The notes beneath the pieces were generated by a model. It saw only the letters and a list, made by a program, of their open reading frames with translations, was not told where the DNA came from and did not search any database. Both the position numbers and the translations under genes were made by a program. Shown piece after piece: positions 45,786-53,048 of a DNA stretch of 64,000 nucleotides. Source of the DNA: Candidatus Magnetominusculus xianensis (GTDB lineage Bacteria > Nitrospirota > Thermodesulfovibrionia > Thermodesulfovibrionales > Magnetobacteriaceae); contig LNQR01000034.1 in NCBI GenBank assembly GCA_001541255.1, positions 23,426-87,425 of the forward strand, in the 5' to 3' direction. How positions within the stretch are numbered: position 1 is the stretch's first letter; each line of letters opens with the position of its first letter.

Positions 45786-45912
45786 TTGTTTTATGCTGAA
45801 CCGATACGGTACAATAGATTGCAGGGGGTGAGGTATGTCACAATATTGGCTAATGGCTATTGGGGACACATCCCCAATTATTATCAATTTTATTGGGATG
45901 TGTCCCTAATAC
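45786..45912 (+). repeat. Promoter-like element, 24-codon frame and strong inverted repeat
   Basis: TTGTTT (45786-45791), an 18-base spacer and TACAAT (45810-45815) are followed by a ribosome-site-like GGGGGTGAGGT and a 24-codon frame (45835-45909). Inside lies an inverted repeat, GGGGACACATCCCCAAT at about 45862-45878 with ATTGGGATGTGTCCC at about 45892-45906. It may be a REP/RAYT-like element remnant. The rest of the gap, 45913-46227, shows nothing recognisable. Confidence 0.5.
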
Positions 45913-46227
45913 CTTAATACAAGCAAAACCGCCAGCGCAATAAAATACCTTATCTTAGTGATTGGTCTGCCTCCTCAAAATCCCAAATGAACTCAGGTAT
46001 ATAGTAACATATCCGGGCAACAAATCAAATGTCTACTTCAGAAGATGTCATAATCTTTATAAAACGAGGCTACAAGCCAGTCTTTGAGGTTTTTAGGTAC
46101 TAAATATTCGATAAGTAAAATTTATGTAATTTTCATAGCTCCAGACTAAAAATACCTTTTTATATCGTTAATTCAATAACATACAGCTGTTTTGCAAAAT
46201 CCATAAAAACTACAATTTTATATGATA

Positions 46228-46241
46228 CTACAATATTGTAG
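46228..46241. promoter_or_regulatory. 14-bp palindrome upstream of cassette A
   Basis: CTACAATATTGTAG is a perfect palindrome followed by CTTTTTT. A related GCTACA..TGTAGC element sits at the same relative place before cassette B (48972-48987). It may be an operator or a terminator. Confidence 0.5.
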
Positions 46242-46279
46242 CTTTTTTGACCAAAAACCGCAGTATTTTGCAAGCCATG

Positions 46280-46320
46280 CGAATAGGAGAATGGCGTATT
46301 TACTGGGGTTAAAGGGCATT
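46280..46320 (+). repeat. Leader repeat, copy A
   Basis: About 41 bases (starting CGAATAGGAGAATGGCG) recur with few changes at 49034-49074. In copy A it contains a 17-codon frame from the ATG at 46291 to a TAA at 46342-46344, ending before the cassette A gene. In copy B the same frame runs directly into the membrane-domain coding region. Confidence 0.75.
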
Positions 46321-46387
46321 CATGCGAATTTCAATTATATATAAGGCGTAAAATAACTAAGGCGTAAAACAACCTACAGGAGGAGCA

Positions 46388-47197
46388 ATGGAAGATACAT
46401 GTTGGATAAAGGATGAACGCGGGAGGTTTCGCGGGAGAAGGCCGGGCTGCAAGATGGAAAAGGGTTCCAGCGGCATGTTACGCGTAAGCGATTCAATGGC
46501 TGATAATATCAGAGAGTCACATGGAGATGTCGCCGAGTCAAATCTAACCGATATGGATAGAAGAATACGGGAAATAATGGAAAAGCCTGCGTCTGAACGG
46601 ACAAAAGAAGAGAATGAATTTTTAAATAAATATATACGTAACAAGGCTGCTGAGATATCGCAACCATGGAAAGATGGTCTTTTGTCAGCATCACTTGCCA
46701 CTGCTCTGGCATCGGGAGTAGCAGTGGACGAAATTATGAAATATGCCAATGAGAAGTTTGGCAAATGGGGGGCTATTGGTCTCACGCTTGCTGCGATTAT
46801 CTTAACAGCGGCGAAAGTAAAATATGACGCCAAGTCAGCTGCAAAAGCTGAAAAAAAGGCCGCTGAAGCAATAGCAGAAAGAAAGGCAGCTACTGAAGCT
46901 GAGAAAAAGGCTGTGGTGGAAGCTGAGAAAAAGGTGGCTGAAGAGTCTGCAAAGACAAAAGACAAACTTGGCAAAATATACGACGAAACCGCGAACAACA
47001 GTGCTTTGTCAAAGTCTGCTACAGAAAAGGAAGCAACTAAGGTAAATACTGGCGATGTAAAAGCTGGTGAAGCAAAGATATTGAACGAGCAAGCTATAAA
47101 AAGGCAGGCTCATCAACAAGAGTCGATGGATATAAGACAGAGGCTACACAGGATAGAATTGAACACTCAATGCGTGGACATTCTGATGCTAAAGTAG
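46388..47197 (+). CDS. Cassette A gene 1: helical protein with hydrophobic core domain
   Basis: A 269-residue protein with no recognised family. Residues about 1-95 are hydrophilic and charged. Residues about 97-140 form one or two hydrophobic helices (ATALASGVAVDEIMKYANEKFG, then AIGLTLAAIILTAAKV). A long Ala/Lys/Glu coiled coil with repeated AEKKA units follows to about residue 200. AGGAGGAGC lies before the ATG. The last part overlaps, in another frame, a coding region for a putative toxin domain at 47170-47514. It may be the N-terminal part of a single larger polymorphic protein. The hydrophobic core is nearly identical to the copy at 49045-49320. Confidence 0.7.
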   Translation: MEDTCWIKDERGRFRGRRPGCKMEKGSSGMLRVSDSMADNIRESHGDVAESNLTDMDRRIREIMEKPASERTKEENEFLNKYIRNKAAEISQPWKDGLLSASLATALASGVAVDEIMKYANEKFGKWGAIGLTLAAIILTAAKVKYDAKSAAKAEKKAAEAIAERKAATEAEKKAVVEAEKKVAEESAKTKDKLGKIYDETANNSALSKSATEKEATKVNTGDVKAGEAKILNEQAIKRQAHQQESMDIRQRLHRIELNTQCVDILMLK

Positions 47198-47514
47198 AAA
47201 TCAGCAAAGAAAGAGAGGCTCGTGGTGAGACAGTAAGGAATAAGTATAAAATTCCTGAGGAAAAACGTGTTGTAGAGGATGGTAAACACAATGTGCCTCT
47301 GACAAAAGAGGACTATCAAAATATACCAAACTATCGCAAGGAGGCGCTTGACCACGGTAGCATTGAGTTTCAGCCGATAACTAAAAGTAAGAAGGTTGAA
47401 TCTGTTAAGTTCATGTTACCACAAAATGATGGAGTTATACATATGGTTTATAAGATTGACCCTTTTAGCAAGAAAATGACTTTTGTGACGATGTGGAAAG
47501 TAGGATATAAATAA
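47170..47514 (+). CDS. Cassette A putative nuclease-toxin domain
   Basis: A 114-codon frame, -1 relative to gene 1. The C-terminal 75 residues hold GKHNVPLTKEDYQ, DGVIHMVYKID and KKMTFVTMWK, conserved in the cassette B copy. The His-bearing start, central beta strands and final Thr-rich strand recall BECR-fold (barnase/EndoU/colicin E5/D/RelE-like) nuclease domains found at the C-termini of polymorphic toxins; this is a fold-level guess from pattern. The frame is open back to 47071, so the shift from gene 1 could occur anywhere in 47071-47197. Confidence 0.55.
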   Translation: MRGHSDAKVEISKEREARGETVRNKYKIPEEKRVVEDGKHNVPLTKEDYQNIPNYRKEALDHGSIEFQPITKSKKVESVKFMLPQNDGVIHMVYKIDPFSKKMTFVTMWKVGYK

Positions 47515-47594
47515 AACAACCAGTATCTTGATAACATAGAGGAGGTTACAAACGGTAGAGAACAGAAGCCTTTCCAATAGTTACTGTATTTATG

Positions 47595-47600
47595 TATAAT
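47595..47600 (+). promoter_or_regulatory. -10 element of cassette A immunity-like gene
   Basis: TATAAT preceded by ATG lies 35 bases before the gene, within a block (47536-47634) that is well conserved before the paralogue in cassette B. No good -35 is seen. Confidence 0.45.
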
Positions 47601-47634
47601 AAAAACAAGTTGTAAAAATACAAAGGAGGATGAC

Positions 47635-48231
47635 ATGACTTTTAATAAAAGGGCAATAGACATATTTGGGATTATGTGTGGAACAGATAATCTGATGGAA
47701 TACGAAGACTATGATGTTGGGGATATGTTTAACAGCGCATTATGTTTTGTAGATGTTCAAATTGAGCCGTCTCAAAGCACGATAAAATCATTGAAGAAAC
47801 TTAACATCGAACTTTATGAGGGAGTAGGCAAAATTTTTGCCATAGATGACTATGATAACTACCAAACATTGGTATTTGACTGTGGAATATACGCCTTCTC
47901 GCTTCATAGTAGACTTCCTGAGGGAATAGACAGCGGTTCCTATGTGAAGATGCGATTTTATCTGGTATTCGACGAGGACTATCATTCGCAACTTAGCATA
48001 AATGGTGAACCGCTTTGGAAAGTTATCCCAGGCATGGTTTATGACTGGAAGATAAAAGACATATTGATATGGGCAAGGGAGGGTAAAAAAGGAGAGAAAT
48101 ACTTTGAAAATTTACCGGTTGCATATACATCTCCTGACGGAGAAAGATATAAACGAATCAGAGGTACCGATGCTTATAATGACACCGGAGGATATGATAC
48201 TAATTATATTTTGATCTGTGAGATGCTGTAA
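47635..48231 (+). CDS. Cassette A immunity-like protein
   Basis: A 198-residue soluble acidic protein of unknown family, about half identical to its paralogue at 49731. Shared blocks include SLKKLNIELYEGVGKIF, LVFDCGIYAFSL, NLPVAYTSPDGERYKRI and the ending YILICEML. AAAGGAGGATGAC precedes the ATG, and it has its own -10 and a terminator. Its place right after the putative toxin domain, and its divergence between cassettes, fit an immunity protein. Confidence 0.65.
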   Translation: MTFNKRAIDIFGIMCGTDNLMEYEDYDVGDMFNSALCFVDVQIEPSQSTIKSLKKLNIELYEGVGKIFAIDDYDNYQTLVFDCGIYAFSLHSRLPEGIDSGSYVKMRFYLVFDEDYHSQLSINGEPLWKVIPGMVYDWKIKDILIWAREGKKGEKYFENLPVAYTSPDGERYKRIRGTDAYNDTGGYDTNYILICEML

Positions 48232-48292
48232 TACAACGATATGATAACTTTTTTTCAGGTTCCCTGATCCAAAACTGTTCCATTTGTGCTGA

Positions 48293-48343
48293 GGGGCGGG
48301 CTAAAACATCTGTTTTACAGGGTTTCCCCCGCCCTATCTTTTT
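48293..48343 (+). terminator. Rho-independent terminator after cassette A immunity-like gene
   Basis: GGGCGGG (48294-48300) pairs with CCCGCCC (48328-48334), with AAAACA/TGTTTT pairing inside, followed by TATCTTTTT. A matching structure follows the paralogue at 50379-50421. Confidence 0.65.
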
Positions 48344-48382
48344 CGGTAGCAAAATTCCAAATTCAACAGGAGGTTACAAACG

Positions 48383-48691
48383 ATGGACAACAATATCATG
48401 TCAGACACTTACTCTGAGGCGCTTGCATATGTGATTACTTCTCAGGCTCAGGCTCTGGAGGATAAGAACAAGGCCGGTGCATTTATTGCCTTGTTCTTGC
48501 AAAGTGTAAACAACAAATACGGCGAGGCAGGCCTGAAGCTGGTTATCGAAGCAGTCAAAAAAGAGCTATCACCTGAGGCACTGCAAAAGTTGGGCAATAA
48601 ACAAGCGGTTAACAACTCAATGCCCAATCAGCCGCGTAAACAATCCTCACTCATACAGCGTATCAGGAATAACATGAAGAGACTACCTTAA
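48383..48691 (+). CDS. Cassette A gene 4: small helical protein
   Basis: A 102-residue protein of unknown function, mostly alpha-helical (SEALAYVITSQAQALEDKNK, FIALFLQSVNNKYG), with a basic C-terminus (KQSSLIQRIRNNMKRLP). It is nearly identical to the copy at 50465-50773, far more conserved than the immunity-like gene. AGGAGGTTAC precedes the ATG. It could be a shared accessory or regulator of the cassette. Confidence 0.7.
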   Translation: MDNNIMSDTYSEALAYVITSQAQALEDKNKAGAFIALFLQSVNNKYGEAGLKLVIEAVKKELSPEALQKLGNKQAVNNSMPNQPRKQSSLIQRIRNNMKRLP

Positions 48692-48701
48692 GGCGCGCGA
48701 T

Positions 48702-48956
48702 TTACCGGTTCCTGCTAAACGATGAGATTAGGACAAGAATCCGGTCCTGTATATCAGTAATAACCCCAGGATCAACGACATAGTTTTCTATCATAATGGA
48801 AAACACTACGGCCTCAACATTATGAGTAACCGTAAATCCAGCAATTGTCCTGACACCTGCCATCGAGCCGGTCAGTCTTCCCTCTGCCGGTGTTGAGCGC
48901 ATTCGGAGTTGCAATGTGTCGTCAACACCGGCTAACAATTCAATAAACATCTCTCT
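48702..48956 (-). pseudogene. 3' fragment of a D-alanyl-D-alanine carboxypeptidase (DacB/PBP4-like)
   Basis: The minus strand encodes LLAGVDDTLQLRMRSTPAEG, then GSMAGVRTIAGFTVTH and FSIMIENY, matching the C-terminal transpeptidase end of PBP4-type carboxypeptidases. The catalytic KTG box is altered to LTG, and all upstream domains are missing. It lies between the two cassettes and was probably carried there during rearrangement. Confidence 0.65.
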
Positions 48957-48971
48957 TAAATTTGTAGGCCT

Positions 48972-48987
48972 GCTACATAATTGTAGC
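48972..48987. promoter_or_regulatory. Inverted repeat upstream of cassette B
   Basis: GCTACA and TGTAGC arms flank TAAT. It is the counterpart of the 46228-46241 palindrome, about 50 bases before the shared leader repeat in both cassettes. Confidence 0.45.
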
Positions 48988-49033
48988 AAAATTTGCCAAA
49001 AATCCCATTTTCCCATGTTTTTTTCAACCCATA

Positions 49034-49074
49034 CGAATAGGAGAATGGCGTATTTACTGGGTTTAGAGGGCATT
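49034..49074 (+). repeat. Leader repeat, copy B
   Basis: Counterpart of 46280-46320. After it the sequence resumes at the position matching about 46684 in cassette A, so roughly 360 bases (promoter-proximal region and the 5' end of gene 1) are absent here. Confidence 0.75.
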
Positions 49075-49320
49075 TATCTGTCAGCATCGCTTGCCGTACT
49101 ATTAGGCGCTAATAGCGCTGCGGCAATTGCCACTGCTCTGGCATCTGGAGTAGCAATAGACGAAATTATGAAATATGCCAACGAGAAGTTTGGCAAGTGG
49201 GGGGCTATTGGTCTCACGCTTGCTGCGATTATATTAACAGCGGCGAAAGTAAAATATGACGCCAAGTCAGCTGCAAAAGCTAAAAAAAAGGCGGCTTACA
49301 CAATAATAGAAAGAAAGTAA
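49045..49320 (+). CDS. Cassette B gene 1: 5'-truncated hydrophobic-core protein
   Basis: A 91-codon frame beginning MAYLLGLEG within the leader repeat, continuing with a 12-residue insert relative to cassette A, then the same hydrophobic core (ATALASGVAIDEIMKYANEKFG onward). The charged N-terminus and most of the coiled coil of copy A are missing. The frame stops at TAA 49318-49320, inside a hairpin that follows an A-AAA-AAG heptamer. It may be a pseudogene or the 0-frame product of a frameshifting gene. Confidence 0.55.
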   Translation: MAYLLGLEGIYLSASLAVLLGANSAAAIATALASGVAIDEIMKYANEKFGKWGAIGLTLAAIILTAAKVKYDAKSAAKAKKKAAYTIIERK

Positions 49321-49324
49321 GCCG
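49284..49324 (+). promoter_or_regulatory. Candidate -1 frameshift signal
   Basis: A run of eight A then G provides the slippery heptamer A-AAA-AAG (49284-49290) in the correct phase of gene 1. A perfect 8-bp stem, CGGCTTAC (49292-49299) with GTAAGCCG (49317-49324), starts one base later and contains the 0-frame stop. The -1 frame has a stop at 49281-49283, just before the heptamer, and is then open into the toxin domain. The spacer of one base is shorter than the 5-8 usual for such signals. Confidence 0.5.
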
Positions 49325-49637
49325 TAAGGATAAAATACCTGAGGAAGAAATTAAGGGACAGGCTGGCAAGCACAATGTGCCTTTGACAAAGGAGGATTAT
49401 CAAAAGATAGAAGAGTATCGTAACCAGGCTGTTAATGCTAAACTAAAAGCCCTGCAGAAGGCAGACTATAGTTTCAACCTACAAAAAGGGAAAAAAGATT
49501 TTGAAACGGTTGAGTTTCAGTCACGACACAAAGATGGGGTTATACATATGATTTACAAGGTAGACCCTGTTAACAAGAAAATGACTTTTGTGACGATGTA
49601 CAAAGAAACCGAAAGAATACCACCGGCATCTCGATAA
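49290..49637 (+). CDS. Cassette B putative nuclease-toxin domain (-1 frame)
   Basis: This open region has no good start of its own: the first in-frame GTG (49377) would cut off KHN from the conserved KHNVPLTKEDYQ. It continues with DGVIHMIYKVD and KKMTFVTMYK, as in cassette A. It would be translated only as a fusion with gene 1 by -1 frameshifting, or it is a pseudogene. The middle part (RNQAVNAKLKALQKADYSF) is diverged from cassette A, as expected for diversifying toxins. Confidence 0.5.
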   Translation, partial: GGLHNNRKKVSRKDKIPEEEIKGQAGKHNVPLTKEDYQKIEEYRNQAVNAKLKALQKADYSFNLQKGKKDFETVEFQSRHKDGVIHMIYKVDPVNKKMTFVTMYKETERIPPASR

Positions 49638-49696
49638 ACAGAGGAGGTTACTAACGATAGAGAATAAAAGCATATACAATAGTTACTCTACTTTTG

Positions 49697-49702
49697 TATA
49701 AT
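49697..49702 (+). promoter_or_regulatory. -10 element of cassette B immunity-like gene
   Basis: TATAAT lies about 30 bases before the gene, at the position equivalent to 47595-47600 in cassette A and within the same conserved block. Confidence 0.45.
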
Positions 49703-49730
49703 AAATTAAACTACAAAAAGGAGGATTGTT

Positions 49731-50324
49731 ATGATATTTAATAAGAAGGCTATGGACATATTTTGGATTATTAAAGATGGAATGTCACTTAGGGAATATG
49801 GTGACATTGATGTAGGAGAGACGTTTTTCAGCGCATTAACTTTTATAGATATAGAAATAGCGCCATCTGAAAGCACGACAAAGTCACTTAAGAAAGTTGA
49901 CATAGATATTTATGAGGGGATAGGCAGGATATTTGACATAGCTAAAGATAATGGCCCAACCTTGTTATTCGACTGTGGAATATACGCTGTTTGTCATGAT
50001 GCTGCACTTCCCGATGGGATCATAAGCGGCTCGTTTGTTAAGATACGATTTTATCTGCTATTCGATGAAGGTTATGCTGATAATCTTCGAATAAATGGTG
50101 AATTGCTCTTTAAGGTTATACCTGAGATGCAATACGACTGGAGAGTGAAAGATATACTGATCATGATAGAGGAGGATATTGGAAAGAAAAACTTTGCAAA
50201 ACTGCCGGTTGCTTATACTTCCTCTAAAGGAGAAATATATAAACGCATCACTGGAACTAATGCGTATGAGGACTGTGGTGAAAATTTTAATACCAGTTAT
50301 ATTTTGATCTGTGAGATGCTGTGA
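49731..50324 (+). CDS. Cassette B immunity-like protein
   Basis: A 197-residue paralogue of the protein at 47635, with the same ends (FNKKAMDIF and YILICEML) but many substitutions between. AAAAAGGAGGATTGTT precedes the ATG. No family is recognised. The pattern of conserved ends and a changed middle suits pairing with a changed toxin domain. Confidence 0.65.
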   Translation: MIFNKKAMDIFWIIKDGMSLREYGDIDVGETFFSALTFIDIEIAPSESTTKSLKKVDIDIYEGIGRIFDIAKDNGPTLLFDCGIYAVCHDAALPDGIISGSFVKIRFYLLFDEGYADNLRINGELLFKVIPEMQYDWRVKDILIMIEEDIGKKNFAKLPVAYTSSKGEIYKRITGTNAYEDCGENFNTSYILICEML

Positions 50325-50378
50325 TACCCTGATATATTTTTGCAAGGCTCCATGCTCCATAACTCCTCATTAACGCTG

Positions 50379-50421
50379 AGGGCGTGCTAAGACATCTGTT
50401 TTTACAGGTCTTCCCCCGCCC
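50379..50421 (+). terminator. Hairpin after cassette B immunity-like gene
   Basis: GAGGGCG pairs with CGCCC(C), with AAGAC/GTCTT pairing inside. The sequence is homologous to the 48293-48343 terminator but lacks the T run, so it is weaker. Confidence 0.45.
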
Positions 50422-50464
50422 CACCGGTAACAAAATACCAAATTACAACAGGAGGTTACAAACG

Positions 50465-50773
50465 ATGGACAACAAAGTCATGTCAGACAGTTACTCTGAG
50501 GCGCTTGCATATGTGATTACTTCTCAGGCTCAAGCTCTGGAGGATAAGAACAAGGCCGGTGCATTTATTGCGTTGTTTCTGCAAAGTGTAAACAACAAAT
50601 ACGGCGCGGCTGGCCTGAAGCTGGTTATCGAAGCAGTTAAAAAAGAGCTGCCCCCTGAGGCACTACAAAAGTTGGGCAATAAGCAAGCGATTAACAACTC
50701 AATGCCCAACCCGTCGCGTAAACAATCCTCTCTCATACAGCGTATCAGGAATAACATGAAGAGACTGCCTTAA
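50465..50773 (+). CDS. Cassette B gene 4: small helical protein
   Basis: A 102-residue near-identical copy of the protein at 48383. The ATG at 50465 follows AGGAGGTTACAAACG exactly as in cassette A, so the longer upstream frame is rejected. About 75 bases separate it from the start of the type II secretion gene gspG. Confidence 0.7.
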   Translation: MDNKVMSDSYSEALAYVITSQAQALEDKNKAGAFIALFLQSVNNKYGAAGLKLVIEAVKKELPPEALQKLGNKQAINNSMPNPSRKQSSLIQRIRNNMKRLP

Positions 50774-50849
50774 TATGTTGACATTACCTGCTGATAAATG
50801 CTTTTCTATGGGGTATGCTGGGCTATGCTATATAATGCGAGGTAAGTTT

Positions 50850-51308
50850 ATGAACATATCGGGCAGTTTGCCAAATGCTGAGCCAAAGGTTGAAAGGATA
50901 GATGCAGCGTCGCGTAAGCCGTGTTTAGGCTCAGAAAGGGGTTTTACCCTCATTGAAATACTCATAGTTGTAATGATAATCGGTCTTATTGCTTCTTTGA
51001 TAGCGCCGAATATTTTAAATCGCTTTGAGAGTTCGAAAGAGCAGCTTACCACCGCCCAGATAGAGCTCCTGTCAACGTCTGTGCAGTCGTTTTATCTTGA
51101 TGTCGGCAGGTGCCCAACTACCCTGAATGAGCTGATTTCCTCTACAGATAAGCACTGGCGCGGCCCATATCTGTCAAAGCAGGTTATCCCCCAGGACCCC
51201 TGGCACAGAGACTACCAGTATAAGTGTCCGGGTGAGCATGGTCGTTTCGATATCTTCTCTCTCGGCCCAAACGGCAAGATTGATGACAAGATCATCAAGA
51301 ACTGGTAG
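50850..51308 (+). CDS. gspG: Type II secretion major pseudopilin GspG
   Basis: Major pilin of the type II secretion pseudopilus. The prepilin cleavage motif ERGFTLIEILIVVMIIGLIAS is followed by a globular domain with GPYLSKQVIPQDPWHRDYQY and the calcium-site end SLGPNGKIDD. The ATG at 50850 with GAGGTAAG upstream gives 152 residues including an unusually long leader of about 30 residues before the cleavage Gly; longer starts at 50775 or 50835 are less likely. First gene of the gsp operon. Confidence 0.92.
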   Translation: MNISGSLPNAEPKVERIDAASRKPCLGSERGFTLIEILIVVMIIGLIASLIAPNILNRFESSKEQLTTAQIELLSTSVQSFYLDVGRCPTTLNELISSTDKHWRGPYLSKQVIPQDPWHRDYQYKCPGEHGRFDIFSLGPNGKIDDKIIKNW

Positions 51309-51341
51309 CCACAACCCAGGCTCCCACCGGGGTGTTATCAA

Positions 51342-53048
51342 ATGCTCATAGGACAGCTGTTATCTGAACTCTTCGGCATCGGCAGCAGCGAAATAGATAA
51401 GGCCCTCGAACTCCAAAAAGAAGTCGGCGGCTACATAGGGCAAATACTGATTAGCATGGGGGCGGTTAATGAAATCCAGCTTATGGCTGCCCTGTCAAAG
51501 CAACTGGGCATCCCTCTGTTTGACAAAGAATCTCATTCTGAGATAAATACAGATTTTTACGCAAATATTGCCGGACTAATAGATACCGAATATCTCTTAA
51601 GGCAAAACTATCTGCCCATCGCGGCTGAATTCACCGAAGGACAGGAGGACACACCCATCAGGTGCCGCTCCATTGTCTTTATCACCAATGATCCACTGAA
51701 GTCATCAGTCTTAGATTATGCCTCAAAGGTGCTTGGCTGCTACCCTGTCCTTATGCTTGCACCCGGGCAGGTGATAAACGAGCTGGCAAGACCGCTTCAT
51801 ACATTCGACAAAGACCTTGTCTCGCTTACCGTTGACGACAACCCCGAACTGCTCAGGGAAATGGCCTCAGAAGCACCGGTGATTAAGTTCCTCAACAATG
51901 TGCTCAGTAATGCCGTAGAGCTTAGGGCGTCGGATATTCACATGGAGCCCTCAGAGTCATCATGCCGCATTAAGCTCAGAATCGACGGCGTGCTGCATGA
52001 GTCTGAGACTGTAAACGAGAAACTCTTCCTTGCCCTTGTCTCCCGCGTTAAGCTCCTTGCACGGTTGGACATTGCCGAGAAGCGGCTGCCCCAGGACGGA
52101 AAGTTCAGCACCAAAATCTCCGCAACCCTGATTGATGTCCGTGTCTCCTCCATACCGTTTGCCATTGGCGAGGGCGTGGTGATGAGGCTCTTATACAGGG
52201 AGCGCCTGACCTTTGACATAACAAAGCTGGGAATAGAAAAGGATGTTGCCCCGACAATCCTTGAGTTAATCAACATGCCCTATGGGATATTGCTAGTTAC
52301 AGGACCAACAGGCTCAGGCAAGACCACATCGCTATACTCAATGCTGTCAAGTCTGGATAAAAAAGAAAAAAAAATAATCACCGTCGAAGACCCAGTAGAG
52401 TATAAAATCGACGGGATAAATCAGATACAGGTCAAGGACGAAATCGGCCTGTCCTTTGCGGCCTGTCTGAGGTCAATACTGAGGCATGACCCCGATGTTA
52501 TCATGGTTGGTGAGATAAGAGACCCCGAAACTGCCGCCGTTGCCGTGCAGTCTGCCCTCACAGGACACCTTGTCCTGTCTACACTTCACACGAACGACGC
52601 CCCAAGCAGCCTGTTCAGGCTTATTGAGATGGGCCTTGAGGGGTATCTCTTAAACGCGTCGATTTTGGGCATCATAGCACAGAGGATTATCAGACGAAAC
52701 TGCCAGTTTTGTTCTGAGCCGGTTGAGCCGTCAAAGGCGCTCTTGGATAAGTATCCCATTATGCCTCTGTATGAAAAATATAAGGACGCCTTAGGGCTGA
52801 CATTCAATATGAGGCACGGCACAGGCTGCCGTAAGTGCGCTGGCACTGGTTACCGCGGCATGATTGCCGTATATGAGGTGTTTAAATACACGGAAGACCT
52901 GAAAGAGCAATTCCTGAAGGAGCAGTCCATAATCTCGATGAGGAGAACACTTGTAGAAAATCACGGCTTCAGGTCATTAAGAGAAGACGGCCTGTTAAAG
53001 GTAATCGCCGGTACGACAACGGTGGAGGAGGTTCTCAGGGTCTCGTGA
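51342..53048 (+). CDS. gspE: Type II secretion ATPase GspE
   Basis: A 568-residue cytoplasmic hexameric ATPase. It has an N-terminal MshEN-type domain, then RASDIHMEPSESSCRIKLRIDG, Walker A GPTGSGKTTSLYSML, the Asp box EDPVEYKIDGINQIQV, Walker B MVGEIRDPETA, and a C4 zinc site (CQFC and CRKC). It starts 33 bases after gspG and overlaps gspF by four bases. Confidence 0.96.
   Translation: MLIGQLLSELFGIGSSEIDKALELQKEVGGYIGQILISMGAVNEIQLMAALSKQLGIPLFDKESHSEINTDFYANIAGLIDTEYLLRQNYLPIAAEFTEGQEDTPIRCRSIVFITNDPLKSSVLDYASKVLGCYPVLMLAPGQVINELARPLHTFDKDLVSLTVDDNPELLREMASEAPVIKFLNNVLSNAVELRASDIHMEPSESSCRIKLRIDGVLHESETVNEKLFLALVSRVKLLARLDIAEKRLPQDGKFSTKISATLIDVRVSSIPFAIGEGVVMRLLYRERLTFDITKLGIEKDVAPTILELINMPYGILLVTGPTGSGKTTSLYSMLSSLDKKEKKIITVEDPVEYKIDGINQIQVKDEIGLSFAACLRSILRHDPDVIMVGEIRDPETAAVAVQSALTGHLVLSTLHTNDAPSSLFRLIEMGLEGYLLNASILGIIAQRIIRRNCQFCSEPVEPSKALLDKYPIMPLYEKYKDALGLTFNMRHGTGCRKCAGTGYRGMIAVYEVFKYTEDLKEQFLKEQSIISMRRTLVENHGFRSLREDGLLKVIAGTTTVEEVLRVS

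Noticed and set aside
49377..49637. Independent gene starting at GTG 49377
   Set aside because: It would begin inside the conserved KHNVPLTKEDYQ block and has no suitable ribosome site; fusion by frameshift or pseudogene is more likely.
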